A DNA stretch of 50,051 nt from Bacillota bacterium (GCA_003343765.1 QAKO01000039.1:1-50051), one strand, 5' to 3'; shown: positions 23,735 through 31,895, numbered from the stretch's first letter. Notes: generated by a model from the sequence alone, not told the origin. Program-made: numbers and translations.

Positions 23735-25354
23735 CTAATTGTAGATATCCGGAAGATCGTTCAAAAACAATACGGTATCACCCTCTTTGAGTTCCGTTTC
23801 CAAAAGCTCCTGCGCTTTTTCCAGCGAAGGCACAACCGTCAGTTTCTGCGCGTCGCCGCCCGCTTCCAAATAACCGTTCTTCACCGCCGTAACCAGCGTC
23901 GCGCCGACCAGGATCACCCGATCCACTCCGACCAGACGCGCACCCAGCGCTTTGTTTTCTTTCTCTTCCAGTATTCCCAGTTCTACAAGCCCGGGTGTTA
24001 CAACGATCTTTCGCCCCTCAAACAGGCGCAATACGTCCAGCGCCGCCGCTGCTCCGCGAATGTTGGCGTTGTACGCATCGTCCAGAATGGTAACGCCCAG
24101 CCTTTCCACCGGCTGCAGACGGTGCGGAATATAATCGAGTTTGGCGATCCCTTCCGCGATCTCTTCCTTCGAAAGTCCCAGCTTGAACGCCATCGCCGCC
24201 GCAAGCGCAATATTCTGCGCATTGTGCGCGCCTAAAAGTTTTGAAGTACATTCGACCTGCAAAATGCCCAGCGCCAGTTTGAACGTAATGCCTTGCGGTG
24301 TGCATTTGACGCCGATCGCCGCACATTCGCCGTGTTCTCCCACGGGTACTTTGATCAGTTTCTCGGTGCGGCCGAACAGTTTTTCCGTATTTTCATCCAT
24401 GCCGATGACGGCAAAACCGCCTTCGCGCGTGCCGTCCAGGATCTCACCTTTGGCGCGGATAATGTTCGCAAGACTTCCGAACGTCTCCAGATGCTGTTCG
24501 CAGATCCCTGTCAGGATACAATGATCGGGCTTCACCAGACTGCAAAGCTCGGCGATGTCGCCTTCGTGCCGTGCGCCCATTTCCGCCAAAAAGAAATCAT
24601 AAGAATCCAAATCTTCCTTTTCCACCGCTTTCGCAATGCCGAGCGGCGTATTGTAAGACGCGGGCGTAGCCAAAACCTTATAACGTACCGACAAAATCTG
24701 CGCCAGAAAATTTTTGACGCTCGTTTTTCCGAAGCTGCCGGTGATCCCGATCTTCACACAGCGGCAGGAATCGAGTTTTTGCCGCGCCGCCGTCAGATAT
24801 TTTTTATTTTTTGCGTGCGAAAACGGCTTTTCCAGAACATTGGCAAAACGAATCAGCTGCGGCATCAGAAGCGGAACGACTGCCAAAAGAATATAGCGAA
24901 GATTCGTAACGATACCGATCTGTGCAAAGTACGACGCCGCATTTCCGATCAGCACGAGCGCAAAACATACCACCGCAAGAACCACAATGTTCAGGACGTA
25001 AATACGGTTGGCGCGTGCCGTGGAAGAAAGCGGCACTTTCAGAGCTTTTTTATCCGCCGTGCAATACAATCCCACGAACAGCGGAACGGGAAGCAGGGCT
25101 ATGTACGCCGCCCAGATTCCCGCAAACGAAAAACAAAGCCCCAGTACCAGCATTGCCAGGGCGATAAGAAAAGCCAGCAGCGTAAAACGCGAGCGAGCCA
25201 TGTTGCCCTTGCGCCTGAGCCATGCGGCATACATTTTTCCGTCATACCCCGCCTGTTGCAGAGCGCCCAGCACGTTGAATGCGCACATTCCGTATAAAAG
25301 TGCCGCCGCCAGCGCTATGACGATGTATTCGGCGATCGCAGTGGTTGTAAACAT
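23735..25354 (-). CDS. murF: MurF-type D-Ala-D-Ala-adding ligase with membrane N-terminal domain
   Basis: 539 residues. The C-terminal ~350 are a Mur ligase: P-loop GITGSFGKTSVK (about residue 205), AEMGARHEGDIAELC, TGICEQHLETFGS, AKGEIL, LGAHNAQNIALAAA and DDAYNANIRGAAAALD, the MurF pattern. The first ~170 residues are not the usual UDP-binding domain but hold about five membrane helices, so the ligase would sit at the membrane. It adds D-Ala-D-Ala to UDP-MurNAc-tripeptide; ddl follows directly. AGAGGA precedes the ATG. A related amide ligase acting on another wall precursor is possible given the replaced N-terminal domain. Confidence 0.85.
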   Translation of the reverse strand: MFTTTAIAEYIVIALAAALLYGMCAFNVLGALQQAGYDGKMYAAWLRRKGNMARSRFTLLAFLIALAMLVLGLCFSFAGIWAAYIALLPVPLFVGLYCTADKKALKVPLSSTARANRIYVLNIVVLAVVCFALVLIGNAASYFAQIGIVTNLRYILLAVVPLLMPQLIRFANVLEKPFSHAKNKKYLTAARQKLDSCRCVKIGITGSFGKTSVKNFLAQILSVRYKVLATPASYNTPLGIAKAVEKEDLDSYDFFLAEMGARHEGDIAELCSLVKPDHCILTGICEQHLETFGSLANIIRAKGEILDGTREGGFAVIGMDENTEKLFGRTEKLIKVPVGEHGECAAIGVKCTPQGITFKLALGILQVECTSKLLGAHNAQNIALAAAMAFKLGLSKEEIAEGIAKLDYIPHRLQPVERLGVTILDDAYNANIRGAAAALDVLRLFEGRKIVVTPGLVELGILEEKENKALGARLVGVDRVILVGATLVTAVKNGYLEAGGDAQKLTVVPSLEKAQELLETELKEGDTVLFLNDLPDIYN

Positions 25355-25377
25355 ATCTTTTCCTCTTACGATGATTT

Positions 25378-26091
25378 TCAGCGGAAAAATTCCCGCGCGA
25401 TGGCGTTGAATTTTGCCGGATTTTCACAAAAACAAAAATGCGTACATCCTTCCATGTACACGAGTCCCGATCCGCGCGTGAGCCGATGCAGGCGTTCCGC
25501 CATGTACGGCGGCGTTGCCGTGTCTTTCTCTCCGAACACATACAGCACCGGAATGCGGATCTTTTGCGCACATGGCGCAAGATCTTCGTTCACGATTTTT
25601 TTGAAGCTTTCGCGCATCACGGGCGAGAGAGTACGGTATTCGTCCGAACCGAACTTCCGCTCCGCGAATTTCGGCGCGATTTTCCGCATAACGCGGTAGC
25701 TTTTTACGCGCAGAGCGTACCTGATCCCCCGCCGCGGCAAAAGCCCGGCGCAACCGGTCAGCAACGCTCGCTGAAAGGGAGGATCCGGCTTTGAGAGAAG
25801 TTTCAAAGCGACCCTGCCCCCGAAAGAATGTGCGATCAGGTACGCATCGCGAATGCCGAGTTTCTTTAAAAGCTCCGACGTATGCTCCGCATAATCGCCC
25901 ACCGACCACGCCTGCGAAAGAGGTTCGCTCTTGCCCATGCCCCAGAAATCGAAGGCGGTCACGCGGTAAAATTTTTTCAAACAGTTTATCTGATGGTAAA
26001 AGCTTTCCTTGCAGGATAAATATCCGTGCAGGAATACAAGGTCTTTGCCCGCGCCTTCGCGGAGCAAGGACACTCCCGCCGCTACCGACAA
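25378..26091 (-). CDS. Alpha/beta-hydrolase
   Basis: 237 residues with the alpha/beta-hydrolase layout: VFLHGYLSCKES (oxyanion loop), nucleophile elbow AHSFGGR (Ser near residue 93), acid in FGEKD and catalytic His in GCTHFCF. Substrate unknown. The TTG start at 26091 overlaps the rimI stop and has AGGAGG 7 nt upstream. It lies between rimI and murF in one operon. Confidence 0.88.
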   Translation of the reverse strand: MSVAAGVSLLREGAGKDLVFLHGYLSCKESFYHQINCLKKFYRVTAFDFWGMGKSEPLSQAWSVGDYAEHTSELLKKLGIRDAYLIAHSFGGRVALKLLSKPDPPFQRALLTGCAGLLPRRGIRYALRVKSYRVMRKIAPKFAERKFGSDEYRTLSPVMRESFKKIVNEDLAPCAQKIRIPVLYVFGEKDTATPPYMAERLHRLTRGSGLVYMEGCTHFCFCENPAKFNAIAREFFR

Positions 26092-26537
26092 ATTGTTTCC
26101 TCCTGACCAAGCTCTTTCATCATGACAAGCGCATCTTCCCCGTCGCCGTAATAGCGCGGCCGCGCATACTTTCCGACAAAACCGTGCTTTATATACAGCG
26201 CCATTGCCGCCGCGTTGGATACGCGCACTTCTAAAAATAAGCGCTTCACTCCCGACTTTGCAGCCAGCGCGGACAAATATTCCAAAATCGCCCCCGCGAT
26301 CCCCTGCCGACGGTATTGGGGCGCAACGGCTATATTCGCAATGTCCGCATCCTCACCCGCCGCTACGACAAAACCGTAGCCCGCGATCTCCCCGTCCTGC
26401 TCCGCACACGCCGTAAACGTGTTTTCGCTCACGAACGAATCCGCAAGCATACGGAAATTCCAGGGATCGGAAAAACATTCCTTTTCCAGTTCCGCAATGC
26501 TCTGAATGTCCGCATACGCCCAGCTGCGCAACTCCAT
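26082..26537 (-). CDS. rimI: Ribosomal protein S18-alanine N-acetyltransferase
   Basis: 151 residues, GNAT fold: IANIAVAPQYRRQGIAGAILEYL is the acetyl-CoA-binding motif A and LEVRVSNAAAMALYIKHGFV motif B, the RimI pattern. Its place directly behind tsaB, a common bacterial linkage, supports RimI over a generic GNAT. GAGGAG precedes the ATG. Confidence 0.9.
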   Translation of the reverse strand: MELRSWAYADIQSIAELEKECFSDPWNFRMLADSFVSENTFTACAEQDGEIAGYGFVVAAGEDADIANIAVAPQYRRQGIAGAILEYLSALAAKSGVKRLFLEVRVSNAAAMALYIKHGFVGKYARPRYYGDGEDALVMMKELGQEETICR

Positions 26538-26570
26538 ATTCTTTCTCCTCTTTTCAGCGTTTTCCCGTCG

Positions 26571-27182
26571 CTATCCCTTTTTTGCCAGCCGCTCTTCTTC
26601 CGCCTGGCTCTTTTTCAGATAAAACGCGCCGATCTCTCCGAATTCCTCTTCTTTCGCATTCTCCGCCGCACTTGCAAGCCCCGCCGCAGGATCCGCCTTT
26701 GTATAAGGAACGGGCAGCGGTTCGTACGCATACACGGGATATTCCTTTGCAAGCTCTGAAAGACGCGCCTCGTCGACATAGGAAGGCGGAAAACAAACGC
26801 TTTTATCCTTTTCAAAGCCGCAGACATAATAATTCCCGCGCCCGGCAGGCACCGCCGCCAGCGCTTTGCCTTCTGCATTATATGCAAGCACCTGAAAAGA
26901 AGTTCTGCCCAGCGCCGGCTTTCCCGTGCCTTCGCAGAATCCTTTCACTGCCGAGATCCCGATCCGAATTCCCGTAAACGATCCCGGCCCCGTTACCGCA
27001 CAGAAAAAATCGCACTCTGCAGGCGTCAGCGACACCGCACGCAATGCTTCATCCGCCGCGTCCATCAGCCGCACCGAATGCTGCAATGCACCGTCCGATT
27101 CAAATATCGTCTTACGTACCCCGTTTTTGCAGGCGATCACCGTAAGATATCCGCCCGACGTATCGATCGCAAGATAATTCAT
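26571..27182 (-). CDS. tsaB: tRNA t6A-synthesis protein TsaB
   Basis: ATG 27182 overlaps the tsaE stop (ATGA); a GTG two codons upstream is an alternative start. About 203 residues, ASKHA-like non-catalytic partner of TsaD in threonylcarbamoyl-adenosine formation at A37 of ANN-decoding tRNAs. Seen: YLAIDTSGGYLTV, QHSVRLMDA, VTGPGSFTGIRIGISAVKGF and the diagnostic short C-terminal domain. TsaD is not in the window. Confidence 0.93.
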   Translation of the reverse strand: MNYLAIDTSGGYLTVIACKNGVRKTIFESDGALQHSVRLMDAADEALRAVSLTPAECDFFCAVTGPGSFTGIRIGISAVKGFCEGTGKPALGRTSFQVLAYNAEGKALAAVPAGRGNYYVCGFEKDKSVCFPPSYVDEARLSELAKEYPVYAYEPLPVPYTKADPAAGLASAAENAKEEEFGEIGAFYLKKSQAEEERLAKKG

Positions 27183-27574
27183 TCGCACAAGATCTCCCTT
27201 TTATTTCCGTCCAGTTTGCGTATTTCCACCGTCTTACAGTTTTCAGGCAAAACATCTTCAATATTCTGCGGCCACTCGATCACACAGATCCCGTCCGCAT
27301 AAAAATAATCGCAAAGCCCTAAAGCTTCCGCCTGCGCGCCGTCTTTTAAACGATAGCAGTCATAATGATACAACTTCCCGTCATAATCGTTCATGTAGGC
27401 ATACGTAGGGCTCGTGATCTCTTCCGCGATCCCCAGCCCCTGCGCCAGTCCTTTCACGAATACCGTCTTGCCCGCGCCCATTTCTCCGCGCAACAATATG
27501 ACGTCTCCCTTTTTCAGACTCTTCGCATATTCCTTCGCAAACGCCATCGTCTGCTCCGCACTTTCCGTTACCAT
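27179..27574 (-). CDS. tsaE: tRNA t6A-synthesis ATPase TsaE
   Basis: About 131 residues from ATG 27574 (upstream in-frame starts exist but are not conserved-looking). P-loop GEMGAGKTVFVKGLAQGLG, SPTYAYMNDY, HYDCYRLKDG and CVIEWPQ are the TsaE signature. Hydrolyses ATP to recycle the TsaB-TsaD complex. First gene of the operon tsaE-tsaB-rimI-hydrolase-murF-ddl, driven by a promoter at 27709-27738. Confidence 0.93.
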   Translation of the reverse strand: MVTESAEQTMAFAKEYAKSLKKGDVILLRGEMGAGKTVFVKGLAQGLGIAEEITSPTYAYMNDYDGKLYHYDCYRLKDGAQAEALGLCDYFYADGICVIEWPQNIEDVLPENCKTVEIRKLDGNKREILCE

Positions 27575-27681
27575 GTTCACACCCCGCTTTGCATCCTGCC
27601 GTGCGATCCGCGGCACCCCTGCCCCCGTTTCGTAAAATCATCCGCCCGCATTCAAGGGCGTACTGTTTCGCATTACAAAAA

Positions 27682-27707
27682 GAAGGGACGCTGCTTTACG
27701 TCCCTTC
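27682..27707 (-). terminator. Terminator of ribU
   Basis: GAAGGGACG/CGTCCCTTC stem followed on the minus strand by TTTTT. Its 5' arm lies between the tsaE -10 and the predicted tsaE transcript start, so only ribU read-through RNA contains the whole hairpin. Confidence 0.7.
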
Positions 27708-27708
27708 C

Positions 27709-27738
27709 ATTATAATATACAACAAGCAATTTTGCAAT
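27709..27738 (-). promoter_or_regulatory. Promoter of the tsaE operon
   Basis: Minus-strand TTGCAA (27733-27738), 18-nt spacer, TATAAT (27709-27714), start near 27702. Confidence 0.65.
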
Positions 27739-27823
27739 TAAAACACCTTTACTTGCCGCAATTTCTGGCTTTCCCCTGAAAATCTTCCGCAAAGGAAAAC
27801 CCGTTCTAAGACATTTTAACCCA

Positions 27824-28564
27824 TTAAAACTTATTCAGAAGCCAGGAAATCCGCTTGTACAGCAAAATCGTAACCAAACTGACCGCTACACCTTTGATAA
27901 GATTGAACAAAAGGACATACCACCAGAGCGATTCAAAAGCCGCCAGCGCACCGTCGCCCATGAACAAGGGGAAATTTATGTACCGATTGGACAAAAGTCC
28001 TGCGGCGATCTGCAAAACACAGCCCATCGCCAGCGTTATCGCTACGGTCGGCAAACCTTTTTTGAAGCGATAGACGAGCGTCGGCACAATAACGAAACTG
28101 AACGTCACGATAAAGTTTGCAATCTCTCCCACGCCGCCCGTGGAAGATTTTAAAAGACACAGACATTCCTTAATGAGACTGATGATGACCGCAGCGACAG
28201 GCCCGTACATAAACCCACCGATCAGCACGAATACGTTTGCAAAATCCAGTTTCAAAAAGGATGCGGGCGGGAAAATCGGGAATTCCAGGAACGTAACCGC
28301 AAACGCCAGCGCAGAAAGCATGGCAAGTTTTGCAATGGTCGATGCCGTAAAATATTTCTTGCGGAAACGCGTCCATTTCTGCGCACGCGAATTTTCCGTA
28401 CCTTCCGCGTTCTGTGCAGCCGAAACTGCCCCGTCCTGCACCTTTCCCTGCACCGTTTGCACGGATTCCTGCACTGCGTCCTGCGAATTCTGCGACGAAA
28501 CATCCTTTTCCCGTGCGTCCGTTTCCGCAGAAACTGCACGGCTTTTGAGAGCCTCTTCCTTCAT
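27824..28564 (-). CDS. ribU: ECF riboflavin transporter substrate-binding subunit RibU
   Basis: 246 residues from ATG 28564 (GAGGTG upstream; longer readings run back into the riboswitch terminator). An unusual ~75-residue Glu/Gln/Ser-rich cytoplasmic N-terminus precedes six membrane helices with LAMLSALAFAVTFLEFPIFPPASFLKLDFANVFVLIGGFMYGP split over helices 1-3, the RibU pattern including the KLDF motif. It imports riboflavin together with shared EcfA/A'/T subunits encoded elsewhere. The FMN riboswitch directly upstream fixes the substrate. Confidence 0.93.
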   Translation of the reverse strand: MKEEALKSRAVSAETDAREKDVSSQNSQDAVQESVQTVQGKVQDGAVSAAQNAEGTENSRAQKWTRFRKKYFTASTIAKLAMLSALAFAVTFLEFPIFPPASFLKLDFANVFVLIGGFMYGPVAAVIISLIKECLCLLKSSTGGVGEIANFIVTFSFVIVPTLVYRFKKGLPTVAITLAMGCVLQIAAGLLSNRYINFPLFMGDGALAAFESLWWYVLLFNLIKGVAVSLVTILLYKRISWLLNKF

Positions 28565-28604
28565 AAAAAAACACCTCGAAAAAATATTTTCAAGGGGCTT
28601 CAAA

Positions 28605-28629
28605 GAAAAAACCCGTTCAGATGAACGGG
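28605..28629 (-). terminator. Riboswitch-controlled terminator
   Basis: CCCGTTCA/TGAACGGG with 2-nt loop and a T6 tract on the minus strand, between the FMN aptamer and the ribU ribosome site; forms the OFF state when FMN is bound. Confidence 0.85.
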
Positions 28630-28683
28630 GCCAAGTTTTTCGATCTGCACGCAAAATGACGGCAGATTTTCGAAACATTCTTT

Positions 28684-28791
28684 TCCTTTCCGGACTATAC
28701 CGTCGGTACGGGAATCACACCCGTTCGGAGACTCGCGCCTTTCGCAGACTTTTACTGCCGGTGGGGAATTTCACCCCGCCCCAAAGAATCG
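28684..28791 (-). ncRNA. FMN riboswitch (RFN element)
   Basis: Minus-strand RNA shows the conserved FMN aptamer blocks: GGGGCGGGGTGAAATTCCCC, ACCGGCAGTAAAAGTC, GCGAGTC, GGTGTGATTCCCGTACCGAC and GGTATAGTCCGGA, in the right order and closing stem. With the downstream terminator it switches ribU off when FMN is plentiful. Confidence 0.97.
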
Positions 28792-28855
28792 TTTTTATTT
28801 TGTAACATTATAGCATCGCTTTTCTGCCCTGTCAATTGTTTTACACTGCCGCCAA

Positions 28856-28969
28856 TCAAATTTCCCAATCCGAACTGATTTGTCTGAGTTCTTCCGTCAA
28901 AGAGATCACTTCTTCCAAATGCTCCACTGAAACGATTTTTCCCCTGCTCAGACGACTTTTATAATGCAT
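28856..28969 (-). CDS. 37-residue protein next to XRE remnant
   Basis: ATG 28969 with AGGG 7-10 nt upstream; product is a basic N-terminus followed by an acidic helix (VEHLEEVISLTEELRQISSDWE). No family recognised. It is divergent from the decayed XRE gene, with two direct repeats between them, suggesting a small regulator pair left over from a mobile element. Confidence 0.4.
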   Translation of the reverse strand: MHYKSRLSRGKIVSVEHLEEVISLTEELRQISSDWEI

Positions 28970-29030
28970 ACAATATCCCTTTGCTTTTACGGCTTTGCGC
29001 TTTTTTCAACAGATCCGATCGTCCGTTAAA

Positions 29031-29076
29031 TGTAAAACATGTCTTATGTCAATGCTTTTTTGTAAAATTTGTCTTA
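29031..29076. promoter_or_regulatory. Paired direct repeats between the divergent small genes
   Basis: TGTAAAA-NN-TGTCTTA occurs at 29031-29046 and 29061-29076, exactly 30 bp (three helical turns) apart. Each is partly symmetric (TGTAA...TTACA on the reverse), so they look like operators for the adjacent XRE protein. Confidence 0.5.
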
Positions 29077-29108
29077 CAATTTAAGCATGGAAATTTATTT
29101 GCAATGCG

Positions 29109-29292
29109 ATGAAACGAATTTATAAATGAAACAGGTCTGAGCAAGCGGAAATTTGCCGAAAAGGTCGGAGTTTCTGCCATGAGTGTGTCCGATTGGACAA
29201 CAGGGAAAATCCAGCCAAATGCGGAAAGTATTTACCTTATCTGCAAAGCGTTCAAAATCAGCGCCGACTACCTGTTGGGTCTTTCCGACTGA
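29109..29292 (+). pseudogene. XRE-family regulator, frameshifted
   Basis: From about 29125 to the stop at 29290-29292 one frame encodes a good Cro/C1 HTH (ETGLSKRKFAEKVGVSAM, DWTTGKIQPNAES, then the ending KISADYLLGLSD). That frame has no start codon before a stop. The matching N-terminus (MKRIYK, ATG 29109) is in the frame one base away and ends at a stop six codons on. A one-base indel in the interval 29124-29130 explains both. A shorter product from an internal ATG would lack helix 1, so the gene is probably dead. Confidence 0.6.
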
Positions 29293-29389
29293 CAATCGAT
29301 CTGCGGTCTTTTCGATCGGCAGTCGGATCTACAGGCTTTCTGATCGGCTGTCGTTTCTATAGTCTTTCGGATTGACTGTCTTTCCTACA
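29292..29389. repeat. ~28-bp tandem repeats, 3.5 copies
   Basis: Units at 29292-29319, 29320-29347, 29348-29375 and a partial one to 29389 share CxGTCG-TCTA-AG-CTTTC-GATYGG-like spacing with moderate divergence. They start at the stop codon of the decayed XRE gene. Non-coding. Confidence 0.55.
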
Positions 29390-29449
29390 AAAAGTCACCT
29401 TCCAAAGATAATTTATTTTTCTCAAACCGTAAAAGGTAAAAAAATAAAC

Positions 29450-29487
29450 ATGCACCCCAAAAGCGAGACAAACTTTTTGGGGTGCAT
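29450..29487. terminator. Terminator hairpin
   Basis: ATGCACCCCAAAA pairs with TTTTGGGGTGCAT; A/T-rich on both sides. It lies past the end of the membrane-protein gene at 29555 and stops leftward transcription. Confidence 0.7.
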
Positions 29488-29554
29488 ATTATTTTAATAA
29501 GGTGATTTTATTTTTCTAATTTCAGATCGATTCGGTTCAGGCGCGGGAATTCGG

Positions 29555-30046
29555 TCATTGATCGGCGGGGGTATGCACAGGCGAAGCAGGCCGCACAAAA
29601 AACAGGCACACGTTCAGCACGATCGATGCCACTGCCGCCGCTGACGCCACCGCCGCCAAAACGACAGGCCACGTATAGACGCCTGCAATAGCCGTGATTG
29701 CGGCAAAGAGTAAACCGATTGCCGCCGTCGAGATACTGACACCAAGCCATAACCTTTCTTGCTTAAGAACAAAAGCCTTTTTCCCTGCCGCGCGGCAAAC
29801 GGAACGGATACCCGTCAAAAGATTCAGCAAAAACAAGATACCGAGAAAAGCGATGAAATAAAAGAATATCGTCGTCAAAGCAACAAAACCTATCATCATC
29901 ATAGGCTGTTCCGTCTGCGCCAAATGAGCATTGTAATCCTGAAAAGCAAGATACGTTTTCAGCTCAAACGCAGCAAAGCCGACAATAGCCAAAAATATTT
30001 CCAAAATTCCCGCCGCCAACACAAGGCGGCGCACTTTTCGTTCCAT
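29555..30046 (-). CDS. Four-helix membrane protein, unknown function
   Basis: 163 residues with four membrane helices (about residues 8-28, 50-75, 98-118, 124-150) and a basic loop between helices 2 and 3; no known motif. Read from ATG 30046, which lies just behind a G10 homopolymer that also serves as ribosome site. A consensus promoter stands 40 bp upstream. An alternative upstream ATG (30071) comes into frame with the gene if the G tract has 9 rather than 10 bases, adding about eight residues (MKKRGGER). Confidence 0.75.
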   Translation of the reverse strand: MERKVRRLVLAAGILEIFLAIVGFAAFELKTYLAFQDYNAHLAQTEQPMMMIGFVALTTIFFYFIAFLGILFLLNLLTGIRSVCRAAGKKAFVLKQERLWLGVSISTAAIGLLFAAITAIAGVYTWPVVLAAVASAAAVASIVLNVCLFFVRPASPVHTPADQ

Positions 30047-30051
30047 CCGCT

Positions 30052-30061
30052 CCCCCCCCCC
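30052..30061. repeat. Homopolymeric G10 tract in the translation start region
   Basis: Ten C on the plus strand, G on the coding strand, between the promoter and the ATG of the membrane protein. Such tracts slip during replication. Confidence 0.8.
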
Positions 30062-30085
30062 GTTTTTTCATTCTCTCTGCGCTAT

Positions 30086-30114
30086 ATTATACGCGACGAC
30101 AGGTTATATGTCAA
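30086..30114 (-). promoter_or_regulatory. Consensus sigma-A promoter of the membrane protein
   Basis: Minus-strand TTGACA (30109-30114), 17-nt spacer, TATAAT (30086-30091): a perfect consensus match. Start near 30079, only a few bases ahead of the upstream ATG at 30071. Confidence 0.85.
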
Positions 30115-30265
30115 GAACCGATAAACGACACAGATAAAACCAATCTGTCATTTCTAAAATTTACCTGGCTGCCCGTTTTTACAAAACCTGCTCGTTTCCT
30201 TGCAAATCGGAGTATTTTTTGCTATAATCGGAAAACATTATGTTACAGAAAAATCGGATAAAAAC

Positions 30266-30323
30266 AAAAAAAGAATGTGCAGTACAGCCGATATCGCGGC
30301 AAATGGCCTGCACATTCTTTTTT
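30266..30323 (-). terminator. Terminator of glyA
   Basis: AAAAAGAATGTGCAG pairs with CTGCACATTCTTTTT around a 25-nt loop that has its own pairing; minus-strand T tract follows. 20 nt past the glyA stop. Confidence 0.8.
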
Positions 30324-30343
30324 ATATCATTTCAACACACTTT

Positions 30344-31594
30344 TTACAGAATATCTTCTGCGTACAACGGGTATTTATCGCAAAGTTTTTTCACTTCTCC
30401 GCGGACAAAATCAAACGCGGCTTCCTTTTCCGCGATGATCTTGGAAATCAGCCTTGCCACCAGCCGCGCGTCCTCCTCTTTAAAGCCGCGCGTCGTAATG
30501 CTGGGCGTTCCGATACGGATACCGCTCGTGATGAACGGACTGGTTTCTTCAAACGGAATGGTGTTTTTATTGACCGTGATATTCACTTCGTCCAGCATTT
30601 TTTCCAATTCTTTGCCCGTCATGTTCTTGTCGCGAAGATCGACGAGCATCAGGTGGTTATCCGTACCGCCCGAAACAAGGCGTACGCCGCATTTTTTGAA
30701 TTCATCCGCCATCGCCGCCGCATTTGCCACGACCTGTTTCTGGTAGGCTTTGAACTCATCCGAAAGAGCTTCCTTGAACGCAACCGCTTTCCCCGCGATC
30801 ACGTGCATGAGCGGGCCGCCCTGCATTCCGGGGAATACGGCTTTATCGATCGCTTTTGCGTACTGCTCCTTGCACATAATGACGCCGCCGCGCGGGCCGC
30901 GAAGCGTTTTGTGCGTCGTAGTCGTTACAATATCCGCATACGGCACGGGCGACGGATGTAATCCTGCCGCAACTAATCCCGCAATGTGCGCAATGTCTAC
31001 CATCAGGTATGCGCCGACTATATCCGCAATTTCACGCAGACGGGGAAAATCGATGATCCTCGGGTACGCACTCGCCCCTGCCACGATCATTTTCGGCTTG
31101 TTTTCGATCGCCAGCTGTTCCAGAGCATCGTAATCGATGCGCTCGTCCTCTTTCGATACGCCGTACGGCACGATCTTGAAATATTTTCCCGAAATATTCA
31201 CGGGCGATCCGTGCGTGAGATGTCCGCCGTGCGACAAGTTCATTCCTAAGATCGTGTCGCCGGGATTGAGCAGAGCGAAATACACCGCGGTATTCGCTTG
31301 CGCACCGCTGTGCGGCTGCACGTTTGCATGATCGCACCCGAACAGCTTTTTGCAACGCTCGATCGCCAGATTTTCAACAATGTCGACATACTGGCATCCG
31401 CCGTAATAACGCTTGCCCGGCAAACCTTCCGCATACTTGTTCGTCAGGTGCGAACCGACTGCCGCCATCACCGCGGGCGAAACAAAATTCTCGCTCGCGA
31501 TCAGCTCAATATTGCCCCGCTGACGGGAAAGTTCGAGATTCATCGCCTCGTACACTTCTTCGTCGGCTTTCTTGATCGTGGACATATCAATCAT
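30344..31594 (-). CDS. glyA: Serine hydroxymethyltransferase
   Basis: 416 residues, full length. PLP enzyme interconverting serine and glycine while charging tetrahydrofolate with a one-carbon unit. Seen: ELIASENFVSPAVMAA, GKRYYGGCQYVD, GANVQPHSG-type loop (HANVQPHSGAQAN), DIAHIAGLVAAG and the PLP lysine in TTTTHKTLRGPRGG (about residue 230). Single-gene unit with its own promoter and terminator. Confidence 0.98.
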   Translation of the reverse strand: MIDMSTIKKADEEVYEAMNLELSRQRGNIELIASENFVSPAVMAAVGSHLTNKYAEGLPGKRYYGGCQYVDIVENLAIERCKKLFGCDHANVQPHSGAQANTAVYFALLNPGDTILGMNLSHGGHLTHGSPVNISGKYFKIVPYGVSKEDERIDYDALEQLAIENKPKMIVAGASAYPRIIDFPRLREIADIVGAYLMVDIAHIAGLVAAGLHPSPVPYADIVTTTTHKTLRGPRGGVIMCKEQYAKAIDKAVFPGMQGGPLMHVIAGKAVAFKEALSDEFKAYQKQVVANAAAMADEFKKCGVRLVSGGTDNHLMLVDLRDKNMTGKELEKMLDEVNITVNKNTIPFEETSPFITSGIRIGTPSITTRGFKEEDARLVARLISKIIAEKEAAFDFVRGEVKKLCDKYPLYAEDIL

Positions 31595-31629
31595 ATTGTT
31601 TTTCTCCGTCGTTTTTTTGATTCATTATC

Positions 31630-31658
31630 ATTATACCGCAAAATGTAAAAATATACAA
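31630..31658 (-). promoter_or_regulatory. Promoter of glyA
   Basis: Minus-strand TTGTAT (31653-31658), 17-nt spacer, TATAAT (31630-31635). Behind it, at 31668-31697, a bulged hairpin of GGCG-GCA-GCGCAAAA with TTTTGCGC-CGCC, followed by the dispersed 12-mer GCTTATCCGAAA (31698-31709). Confidence 0.65.
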
Positions 31659-31835
31659 GAAATAAAAGGCGGCAGCGCAAAATTATTTTGCGCCGCCGCT
31701 TATCCGAAAAAAAACCGCTTTTTGACTTTTCCTTTCTTTCACTCTCAAAAAAATCTCAGAATCCCGTTTGAATTCCCGCTCCTTCCGCATTTTCTCCCCT
31801 TTTTTCAGAACACAGTCGCGGCAACAAAAAAACCG

Positions 31836-31881
31836 GAAAATCCCTGCCGCCGCAACGACAGTTGCGGCGGCAGGGATTTTC
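31836..31881 (-). terminator. Terminator of hisS-rseC-trxA
   Basis: A 21-bp perfect stem (arms 31836-31856 and 31861-31881, core CCCTGCCGCCGCAAC) with a CGACA-type tetraloop and A/T ends, 14 nt after the trxA stop. From 31710 to 31835 nothing further is seen. Confidence 0.8.
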
Positions 31882-31895
31882 TCCGCTGAAAAAAC

